Shown piece by piece: positions 55,665 through 64,000 of a DNA stretch of 64,000 nucleotides. The stretch is from contig OW203984.1 in the NCBI GenBank assembly GCA_934047225.1, positions 9,247,201 to 9,311,200 on the forward strand. Reading direction: 5' to 3'. Position 1 is the first letter of the stretch, and each line of letters begins with the position of its first letter. Source of the stretch: Ypsolopha sequella. Taxonomy: Eukaryota; Arthropoda; Insecta; Lepidoptera; Ypsolophidae. The notes beneath the pieces are model-generated. The model made no database searches. It saw only the letters and a list, made by a program, of their open reading frames with translations, and was not told the DNA's origin. Both the position numbers and the translations under genes were made by a program.

Positions 55665-55885
55665 AATCCGTCCCCTATTATAAATGCGAAAGTGTGTTTG
55701 TTGGTTTATTGGTTTGTCCTTCTTTCACGCAGCGATGGAACAACGGATCGACGTGATTTTTTGCATAGATATAGTTTATGGCCCGGAGAGTGACATAAGT
55801 TAACTTTTATCCCGGAAAACTGCAAAAGCTGATATCTGATGATAGCTGATAACGGACAAAGCCGTTGGCAAAAGCTAGTAATAAA
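55665..55885 (+). mobile_element. Conserved lepidopteran repeat, Helitron/Lep1-like
   Basis: 'ccctattataaatgcgaaag', 'gcaacgg'-type 'gatggaacaacggatcgacg', 'tgattttttgcatagatata', 'gagagtgacataagttaac' and the end 'gccgttggcaaaagctagta' follow the order of a very common moth and butterfly repeat. That repeat is usually classed with non-autonomous Helitrons. An ending in CTAGT fits a CTRR 3' end. The name is from memory. Confidence 0.55.
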
Positions 55886-55889
55886 TATT

Positions 55890-56135
55890 TCGTTTTATTA
55901 GTGTAATGGTCATGTTTATTATAATAATTAAAATCTGTTTTAATAACTTAATATCCGTAAATACACCCCCATTGTAATAATAATTGAATTGGTTAAAATT
56001 ACACGAACAAATTAATTTATTAAAATCATTGTAGGTACATCAAAATTTTTGCAGAAACCTTTTCATTTTTAGCAACTCACAAAACATCCCCGACATTGAA
56101 AAGAAATGTTACATTCAAAACGCATACTCTACACA
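55890..56135. other. No feature recognised
   Basis: Plain AT-rich DNA. Confidence 0.4.
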
Positions 56136-56141
56136 AGAATA

Positions 56142-56320
56142 GTAGGCCAGGAATACCATGCGTTTTTAGCGACTACGTAAAATATTTTGTATTGGAAATT
56201 TTGGTTCCTCTCGTAAACCGCCAGGGGCGCTGTACAATTTCTCATATAAATATTTTACGAAGTCGCCAACGTGTATTGAGTCCAAAAACTCATGGTAGGC
56301 CCTACCCTACTGTTCACATG
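56142..56320. mobile_element. 180-bp inverted-repeat element
   Basis: 'agcgactacgtaaaatattt' opposes 'aaatattttacgaagtcgcc', and the outer 'taccatgcgttttt' opposes 'aaaaactcatggta' with 'agtagg' at both edges. The right arm has an extra 'aacgtgtattgagtcc'. The loop carries 'cgccaggggcgctgtac'. I recall it as a common lepidopteran MITE. Confidence 0.75.
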
Positions 56321-56324
56321 TCGA

Positions 56325-58470
56325 TCAGCCGTCATATCATGAGCAGGTTCCATTATTTCGCTTATTCTAACAGCAACATTATCTGGAATGGCGGCTTGCG
56401 ACACTGACAAGTGTTTCCGTGAGTGTCTGGCGTTACGCCTAACAATGGCTACCCTACATCTACCCAGTATCGTATTCCTCCCTCTTTTCATACTGTGATT
56501 TGTAAACTTTTCCTGTTGCCCTAGTTTGCGTACTATCAATACTATTGTAACTTACTATCTTATCGTTGTTATTATGTACTGAATTGCTTTGACGTCCTGT
56601 ATTCACTTGGATACAATGGTTTGTCGTTGTCGCATTATCGAAAAATGGTGGCAAAATGTAAGTATGATTGTTTATATTAAGTATATGGGTAAGTCACATC
56701 ACAGTCATGTCCCATACTGAACACTTTATATTATTACAAAAACATGCCTTACTTTAATACTTAGGTATTATGAATACTTAAGTGGCCCCTACATGTCTGG
56801 ATTTTTCTCAAGATTCATACAAAAGGTAAAAACTGAATGTGAAGTCGACAGCTAATTTTCTTAATTTTTTTTCATAAGTATTATCTAGCAGTGGCGTGTA
56901 TAGAACTATCTTCCAGAAAAACCCTGAGTAGGTCAAGTTTGACAATAAACAAAAACATGAAAAAATTTAAATAACTGAGAAAATCTAATAAAGCTTTTTC
57001 AAATATCACTCAAATAAATATCAATTTGACACTTACGATCTGCTCAACTCTATTTATCTATATAACCTATTTTTTATTTTGTTAATAACACTTATTATAT
57101 CTTTACAATTCCGCGTAAAAAAAAAGAAAGACTACCTATATGAAAACTATGATAAAAGAAAACATGGAAGCTAGACTTAGATCGTAGCTCACCTTTTACA
57201 TGGAACTTTGTAAATAACACAGTGTCAGTCTAATGCCACTCGTACTCGGCTACCGTAACGCTTTTACCCTCATTGTCTTGTGATTGTCCGATTGTGATGA
57301 CTTTTTACTTCATTCGATACCTTCTGACTCGCTTTGCATTTTGCGGTCTTAATTTTATCAATTATTAATGCATGTATACATATCTCTTCGGATCTTTTAT
57401 TTTATTTTATTTATCGTTTCGCGGTGCAATCGTTGTATTTTTAAATTTCAGTTTCCGTAGTTCTTTTAATTTTTCTAAGATTTACTGGTTATTAGTACCA
57501 TTTAATACAACATTCAGTGCTATTTAAAATTATACTTTTTTCGTTGCTGTAGCACTATAAAGTTGTTAGTGAATTAATATTCACAATTTGTGGAGAAACA
57601 ATGACAGTAACGATGGGTCAGTAAGTGGTGTTCTTTTTATTTATTGTTTTTTTTATTGTTATCATAGCTGTGCAAGTTACTTCTCACGATATACATGTGG
57701 CACTGCGATCGGCCAAATGACGACTGAATAAGAAGCTCGTACGTGTTGTCGTACCACCTGCACTGGAGTAGTAAATAGTGTTTCCTGTCAAAAACCAAAG
57801 CCCAAAAAACAATTTACTGCCCATTTTCGTTACATAACTTTTTTTCAAAATGACGAAGATAAATAACTGAATTTCATTTAAGTCGAAAAAGCAGAGTGAA
57901 CCCTGGGAGAAACTTTAGTTTCATCACCAGATAACAAAATACTATTTTTATTTAAAATATAAAACATACGTAAAAACTGCTTCTAGCAGGGTACTGGCTT
58001 TAAATTTATAATTATGACTGAAGCTATTCGAAGACAGTTTATAAGGAAGCTATCTTCAGAATACCGACATTGTGTGAAAGGAAATGAAAACACGAGAAGG
58101 TATTCATGTTTACGGTTCGCAAGTCGTAGATGGAAATGGAGGAGATAAGTTTCAAATCGCACAGACAAAGTTTCCTCATTGCTATACAAACAAACGAGTT
58201 CATAATTATTTGTTGTCCTCAGAGCAGAGTGTAATACAACTTTAATTGAAACAATACAGACAAAATATGAAGTGCAGTGCACCTTAACAATTGTGTTGTT
58301 GACTAACTTTCATTTCATTATTATGTTTTAATTTTACAATTTTCATTTGTTTCTTTCTCTCTGTAAACGACCGCGACCTCATGTTGCTTACCTTTGTTAA
58401 TTATTTTTGTTTTCATATATTTTAACGTTGCTGCGAATTCTCACATTGTAGACTCTAAAGAACTCTCCTT
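56325..58470. other. No gene demonstrated; several repeat fragments
   Basis: 56785-56903 matches part of the 46-kb foldback in reverse. 57024-57091 is identical to 58585-58652. 'gtgtttccgtgagtgtctgg' near 56413 resembles 'gtgtttcgtgaatgtctgag' near 61890. A possible first exon ends at 57620. Minus-strand frames at 56255-56539 and 57983-58282 are not recognised. Confidence 0.45.
57024..57091 (+). repeat. 68-nt segment duplicated exactly at 58585
   Basis: 'tttgacacttacgatctgct' through 'gttaataacactt' is identical at 58585-58652. Downstream about 60 nt remain alignable but diverged. Upstream there is no similarity. Confidence 0.9.
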
Positions 58471-58474
58471 GAAA

Positions 58475-59262
58475 AAAAAAGGTGAAGTTCGAGTAGGACT
58501 CGGGCCCTCAGGGTTCCGTATATATCCTTTAAAAGAGAAACATATTCCACTTGGAGTTATGAATGACCAAATTGACCAACCTTATTTGACACTTACGATC
58601 TGCTCAACTCTATTTATCTATATAACCTATTTTTTATTTTGTTAATAACACTTTTTTCACATTTACACAAGTAAAAAAGACATACAAAATAAAAAAACAT
58701 GGTGTATAAAGGCTGCAATTATTGCTCATAGCAGTATCTTCCAGGACTAATACAAAATAACATAAGGAAGGTGCAAATAATAACAAAATATTATAATAAA
58801 CATTATAACAAAAATTATAATATTTGAATTCTAAGACAGGTACTCTGTGGAGAAAATTTGTTTCACTTTTATTAAATTGGTCTTAATAACTTTAATATAG
58901 GTAATTTTTTGATTTTTCCCTATACGTTTGCTATAAGACCTACCTGTGAACAAAATTTAAAGTTTCTAAGTCAACTGGAAATGGCTTATAGGACTTCATG
59001 GTGTGCAAATTTGCATGAAATTGATTATCTAAAGGACAATTACTTTTTTTGCGCTGAGTAAGAAACCTGATTTTTTAACAACATCATGGGGCTGTAGACT
59101 TCTATTGGAGATATCAGTTTCAACTTGACATCTCAAATGGAGCCCGAGCAAAAGGGTATTGACAGGCGGACAGACATACGAACGGACAGACGGCGGACAA
59201 CAAAATTAACTTATAAGGGTTCCGTTTATTTTATTATGAAGTACGGAACCCTAAAAACAGTT
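58475..59262 (-). repeat. 'gggttccgta' repeat
   Basis: 'gttcgagtaggactcgggcc' and 'cagggttccgtatat' at the left, then 'aacttgacatctcaaatgg', a GACAGAC run and 'gaagtacggaaccctaaaaa' at the right. The internal blocks match the 21.1-kb copy. Confidence 0.6.
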
Positions 59263-59410
59263 ATTTTTGTTTAATTTGAAATGTTTGGTAGATGCATCGT
59301 TCACTGTTCGCAAACTATAACGCACGAGTAAACTTGCAGATAATTTATTTAAACCGGCCATATTTGGCTGGAAGTTTGAAGTTCTCAAGAACATTTTGGG
59401 AGCCGCAGCT

Positions 59411-59820
59411 TAAGGGTCGGCGTTCCGAGATTCGGGGTTAGGGGTTATGGCTTTTTAAGACGGTAAAAATTAAAATTTCTGAACAAAATAAATACCACTT
59501 GTTACCTTACAAGATGAAGTGCAGGTTCATTAAAAAAAATCACGGCACTAATGTATAGTAACTTCAGAAAAAAAAACGGTAATTTCAAGAAAATCTCTTG
59601 AATAGCATTGTGGCGCTACGGGTATAACCTGAACTTGAAAATCCGTTTTTTTTTCTGAAGTTACTATACATTAGTGCCAAGATTTTTTTTAATGAACCCT
59701 CTTCTTCATCTTGTAAGTTAACAAGTGGTATTTATTTTGTTTAGAAATAATATTTTACTATCTTAAAAAAGCCATAACCCCGAACCGTATTTTGCCCAAT
59801 CTCGGAACTCCGACCCTTAA
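59411..59820. mobile_element. 410-bp foldback with about 170-nt arms
   Basis: Arms 59411-59579 and 59643-59820: 'taagggtcggcgttccgaga' opposes 'ctcggaactccgaccctta'. Inner blocks 'aataaataccacttgtta' and 'aatgtatagtaacttcagaa' are exactly inverted, and the centre is 63 nt. It is identical to nothing else in the window. Confidence 0.9.
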
Positions 59821-59824
59821 TAAC

Positions 59825-60300
59825 CGTATTCTATGCAGCGATGCAGCGCATATACAGTGCTGCTAAACGTTAAACATGTAATATTCGTAAGCGAAACTTG
59901 GTATACGTATTTTTCTTTACTTTTTGTGTTAATCACTCCCTACTTGATAAATTATCAAAACATTAAGGTATTTTAGTACTATGAAATTGGGTACATGGGG
60001 AATACTTTCTATGGTTATTAATAAATACATGAAAAATGGTACAACAAGTTTCGCCAACGAAAATGACATGTTAGACAATCAGCAGCACTGCGTACGCGCT
60101 GCAATATAATACGGCAATTCGGCCGCTGTGCGTTTTGGTAACTATAACACTTATACATTCTTACGTGTTTATGTACAGTATAGGTTGTAAAAACTTACTT
60201 CGACTTTATTTCCTGAATAAACTTTGGTAGGCGAAAAAAAAACCTTACAGAAACGCTAACCGAAAGCTTTTAAAAGAAGGATACAGTAATCTTTGTTTTG
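59825..60300. other. No feature recognised
   Basis: AT-rich DNA without supported features. Confidence 0.4.
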
Positions 60301-60304
60301 TGAA

Positions 60305-61150
60305 TTAAAAAAAACCGGCCAAGTGCGAGTCAGACTCGCTTACCTAGGGTTCCGTATTGTGGATGATAAATTAAATTTTTACTTTTTTTTTCGTGGATTT
60401 CTCAACCGATTTATTTTTCCTATAATCTTTACGTAAACACATATTACCATGACTTTTTCATATTTTTCGGTATATCGGTTTTGGAGATAAGGGGGGGGAC
60501 ATACATTTTTTAAGGTTTTTCAAGGATTTCTCGAAATAGATGCAATTAAATATAGCCAAAATATATATTTTTACAATCATTTTATCAATACCTACAATAT
60601 GATTGATACCCATATTGTATTTTTATAAAATATTTTTTAAATTTATTTTGATTCTTTTTTATATTTCTCATTTGTGCTCAAGTTTTTTTAAATCGCTATA
60701 GTTTTCCTGTAATTGGCCAGTTATGATCTGTGATCGACTTTTTTTCATATTTTTTGGTCTACCAGTTTCGGAGATAAAGTACATACATATTTTTGTGGTT
60801 TTTTAAAGATTTCTCGAAACCAGTGCCAGTAAATATAGTAAAAGTATACATTTTTACAATACATTTTTAATATCTACAATTTGATAGCCATGTTGTATTT
60901 TTAGGATAATATTTTTTATTTTTCTCTTTTTTGTTTTAGAAATATTTTAAACAATATCAAATTTTAGAAACTTTTTTTCACACCGAGATATGTGGCAAAT
61001 TAATGCAATTTTTGTGCCAAATTATGTCTTTATCTTTAACGGTGCTAAAGTTAGGAAGCTGTGACATACGGACGGACGGACGAACAACGGAGTCTCACCA
61101 TAAAGGTTTCTTTTGTACCTTTTAGGTACTACGGAACCCTAAAAACAAAG
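60305..61150 (-). repeat. 'accggccaagtgcgagtc..tacggaaccct' repeat, long copy
   Basis: It starts 'aaaaccggccaagtgcgagt' then 'tagggttccgtattgtgg', and ends 'ggtactacggaaccctaaaa' after 'gtgacatacggacggacgg'. The interior consists of two similar T-rich paragraphs (60400-60640 and 60700-60920) around 'gatttctcgaa'. No reading frame. Confidence 0.65.
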
Positions 61151-61154
61151 TATC

Positions 61155-61965
61155 AGTACAGTTTAATTTACTTCTACGCGTATATACCAAGAAACTACGT
61201 AAAATAAAATGATCCTTTGAATAAATAGATAGCGCTTGTTACGCCACCTCGGAAAAAGAATTAACGGAAAAATGCAACATAATATGAAACTTTCTAAACC
61301 AGATAAATTTTCCACTTTACTTGTACCTACATCGGTTCCAAGTAATTCTCTCAGTTCCGAGGTGAAGTCAGTGTAAGCAAGTAAGCCACTCAATATTGGA
61401 AGCTCGTAACTTTATAAGTCAATCTGTGAAACTTGTGAAACTAGTAATTCTGGTATTTGCACCTCTACTAACTTGTGCAGCTCAATGGTAAAATGTGGTA
61501 GATAAGTTCACAAAACGTTCATATCGACGGAAATAGATATGTGAGGTACTACTAAACTAAACCATTTATTTGTGCAAATACGATCATGTCTCTCAAATTT
61601 CGTCTCCGGTTAAACTGGCTCAATATCCGCTATCGTAGGAACTCACACATCGTCTCACTTTTTCATAACGCTCTCAAAAGTGCTTTTTCTCCTATCTATC
61701 TTCAAGACCGGTTTATTCCGATTATACCTCGCTTTTTGCACCCAAAAATTACAGTCACAAGCTGCTACACGTACCCACCGCTAGAACACTGGCGCGACGT
61801 CGTTCTCTGCTTCCGCGCGCTCTGGAGGGCCTAAACACACTGCTGTCAGCAAATCCAACGTGTGATCTGTTTGCTGATAGTTTGATGAACGTGTTTCGTG
61901 AATGTCTGAGGTTATGTGAGAAAGATGCAAAAAAGAGTAGTATAGTGTAATTATTTGTTAAATTA
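61155..61965. other. No gene demonstrated; probable flank of an older repeat
   Basis: The 50-bp 'ataataatttagtatgtcag' sequence after the next MITE is shared with 3.76 kb, so an older repeat may extend across this junction. 61580-61830 has even composition and an 82-codon frame that is not recognised. Confidence 0.4.
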
Positions 61966-61969
61966 CTAT

Positions 61970-62170
61970 TACATACGGCTTGAACACTCACGTGTGATTG
62001 TTGTTGACTATATGCCAACCGTTTCACCGATACAATTTCGGCATTATCAAGGCGAGTGTCGTTCTTAGGACGACGACGCGGCGTTCACCGTCGTTGTCAA
62101 ACGGGCACTGGCAGCCGCCGATCGGTATATAGTCAACAACAATCACACGTGAGTGTTCAAGCCGTATGTA
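61970..62170. mobile_element. 201-bp MITE, full copy
   Basis: 'tacatacggcttgaacactc' and a further 24 nt are exactly inverted at the right end ('gagtgttcaagccgtatgta'). The core holds 'ttcttaggacgacgacgcgg' and 'gttgtcaaacgggcactggc'. Truncated or diverged copies lie at 3621-3764 and 53495-53760. No coding sequence. Confidence 0.92.
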
Positions 62171-62351
62171 ATAATAATTTAGTATGTCAGCTCACGCGAG
62201 TTTTAATAATATTATAATTATTTGTTATTTGTAGTTGTAAATAAATGTTATTTGTAGATTATTTTAGTAGGTATAGCGTATTAGATTTAAGTTTCTGTAA
62301 AGCTGTACTTTAAATGTATTAAATAAAAAAAAATAAAAAATGATTTCCTGA

Positions 62352-62519
62352 AAACAGCACCAACATGTGTACAAATTCTTTTACAGTGTCAGCAATCTGC
62401 CTGCGGAACAGTCTCGTAATATCCGTCAATCTCCCTCTATCTCTTTCTTCAAAACCAGAGTCTATCAACACTATCTACATAATATAGAATCAATTACCTT
62501 ACTTGTAAAATTCACATAA
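62352..62519 (+). pseudogene. Non-LTR retrotransposon reverse transcriptase ORF, last 55 residues
   Basis: One frame reads ..SVSNLPAEQSRNIRQSP then SISFFKTRVYQHYLHN and ends at TAA. The pattern 'N-x-LP...R-x-SPS-x-S-x-FK-x-R-x-Y' is the usual C-terminus of ORF2 in CR1/Jockey-like elements. The frame upstream is closed by a TGA at 62349, and the catalytic FADD domain is absent. It is a 5'-truncated or deleted relic. Confidence 0.7.
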
Positions 62520-62865
62520 TCCCCCCTGATTCATTTTCCTTTTCGTAACTACCAATGTATTGTTATGTATTGTTATATTTATTATATGTATATTTTTAGT
62601 ATTTATGGGTAGATAAAAGGTACATTGAAGTACTTAATTTTATGTAGGTTTATATATTATATATATATAACTTATCAGCATTATTAAATATCCTATATGA
62701 TTTCGTTAATTGATAAACTTATCTGGCACTCCCCTGGAACTCTCCAAACACCACCAAAGGTGTTAGAGAATGCTAATTAGTATTTAGTTTGCCTTTGTGC
62801 AATTTTTATTATTGTACAATAAAGTATTTACATACATAGTATACATACATACTAAATTTTACTAA
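62520..62865 (+). mobile_element. Non-LTR retrotransposon 3' UTR and tail
   Basis: It follows directly on the ORF2 stop. It includes 'aatgctaattagtatttag' (also at 6.9-7.0 kb, inverted), then 'ttgtacaataaagtatttac', an AATAAA signal with a CATA-type tail. This confirms orientation and the 3' end of the element. Confidence 0.65.
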
Positions 62866-62869
62866 ATTT

Positions 62870-64000
62870 TTGACTACTTACTGGATTTAGTTGGTTTTTC
62901 TTTATACATTTTGTAACGACATCTAGCAATTTTGAAGACTTATTTAATAAAAACTCAGTTTTTCGAGAGCACTTGGGTTTTCGTAACAGCCACGTCTTAG
63001 AGCGCTCTATTTGAAACAATAACGAAACGTCGTCGTAGAGTTCAGTTCTACTTGATGCAAAATGAGGTGCTCAATCTCAGATCACACATATCTTTAAATA
63101 AAGATCGATCACAATCAATATTTTTCTATAATACATAAGTGAAATATAACTTCAAAAGTGTAGGGATAACTTAAGAGATTGAAACCTTTCTTGTTTTCCG
63201 ACCTCTTTGTTTCAGGAGTTCATTTTCATCAAAAGTAAAAGTAGGTAACTCAAAAGTTTATGTATTCCGGAACACTTTCAAGATGATTCGACCCTTTGCT
63301 TTATTAAATCTAAATCTAATTTATGCTTGATCCGGCCAACTTTTTTCTTAAGTTTTTGTTTTTAGTAACCATTTCTAAATTATCAATTATCTTGAGTTTA
63401 CTGCCCACGAGAACTTGCAAATTATTTACACTTCCAGATCCATTACAACGGTATGATTTTATAAATTTAATTATAAATAAATAAAAATTTTAATGAAATG
63501 CAAGTTCAATGACCAGTGAATGAGTGTGCCAAAGCAAAAGGAAGTCATGTTTTCCAAATAACGCCAAAAGTACGTCCTTATATTTTTAGAGTGTATCTTA
63601 ATTTAATTATTTTATATACGTACCTATTATTTATTCTATATAGTTAATTATTTTCTTTAGCCCTTTTATTATAAACGTCGTCCATTGATTAAAGTATACC
63701 CCAAAAGTCGGTATAAAAACCGCAGGCTTTTATGAGTAACAAAATGCCCTTGAAATCTGCAGCAAGCGTCCGTGTAATTAAGATCGGCTCCGTCCACCTT
63801 GCAGCAAGGGCGGGCCGCCCGCCCATCCCACCTCACCTGCGAAACGGCCAAACGGCTGACTATGTCAAACTGTTGAAAATTAGTTTCTGAACTCTGATGA
63901 AAAGTTTAATTGGTTCCTCAAAGCCAGTGTATGACTGTTCCCGATAGTTGTTCAATTGAAAAGTTGGTTGTAGCAGCCACGTCGGTGGAGGCACCAAATT
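62870..64000. other. No gene recognised
   Basis: AT-rich DNA with one GC-rich pocket at about 63765-63855 ('gcgggccgcccgcccatccc'). A 60-codon minus-strand frame there is not recognised. The window ends inside unassigned sequence. Confidence 0.4.

Overview
This 64 kb window looks like AT-rich, repeat-dense, non-coding DNA from an insect nuclear genome, most likely a butterfly or moth (Lepidoptera). The reasons are the density of short interspersed repeats of kinds known from moths and butterflies: a tRNA-headed SINE with a 'catgtcgtgac' end, repeats ending in 'ttggccggtttttt' or 'gggttccgta', 'ccactgctggacataagcc' fragments, 'tattataaatgcgaaagtgtg' repeats, and non-LTR 3' tails with AATAAA. 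There are also many TA-flanked or 8-bp-flanked miniature inverted-repeat elements and decayed Helitron sequence. There are no rRNA genes, CRISPR arrays or operons, and no intact protein-coding gene can be demonstrated. Family names rest on recall of sequence character, not on a database search.

Layout. 1-5.1 kb: repeat debris ending in a Helitron remnant that still encodes the last piece of a PIF1-type helicase. 5.2-8.5 kb: a 350-bp foldback element and a perfect 172-bp inverted repeat around a 1.1-kb core. 9-15 kb: SINEs, a GC-rich island with inverted ends, a nested 100-bp MITE, a palindrome carrying a conserved RNA-like hairpin, and an hAT-like element. 17-24 kb: the best SINE copy, and a second SINE split by two later insertions. 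25-30 kb: non-LTR 3' ends, more hairpin-module repeats and one possible minus-strand coding fragment. 31.3-31.7 kb: the best host-gene candidate, a 36-nt exon and a 136-nt exon with good splice sites and Tudor-domain-like translation but an apparent one-base frameshift. 33-39.5 kb: tandem foldbacks, a palindrome with the hairpin module, and a 714-bp foldback. 40.4-41.7 kb: a 586-bp TIR element and a second candidate exon on the plus strand. 44-48 kb: twin perfect palindromes and a 1.76-kb compound foldback. 49.7-51.8 kb: a tRNA-like sequence inside an inverted repeat, an hAT element with a perfect 8-bp target duplication, and a TA-flanked MITE. 53-62 kb: further MITEs, foldbacks and 'gggttccgta' repeats. 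62.3-62.9 kb: the 3' end of a non-LTR retrotransposon.

Most of the recognisable sequence is non-autonomous mobile DNA that depended on enzymes encoded elsewhere. The elements are nested, so relative ages can be read in several places. Host content, if any, is a few exons in very long introns. The most unusual signal is a dispersed hairpin module, CTGAYG[A/C]-stem-AAATA, whose stem shows compensatory changes between copies, as expected of a structured RNA.
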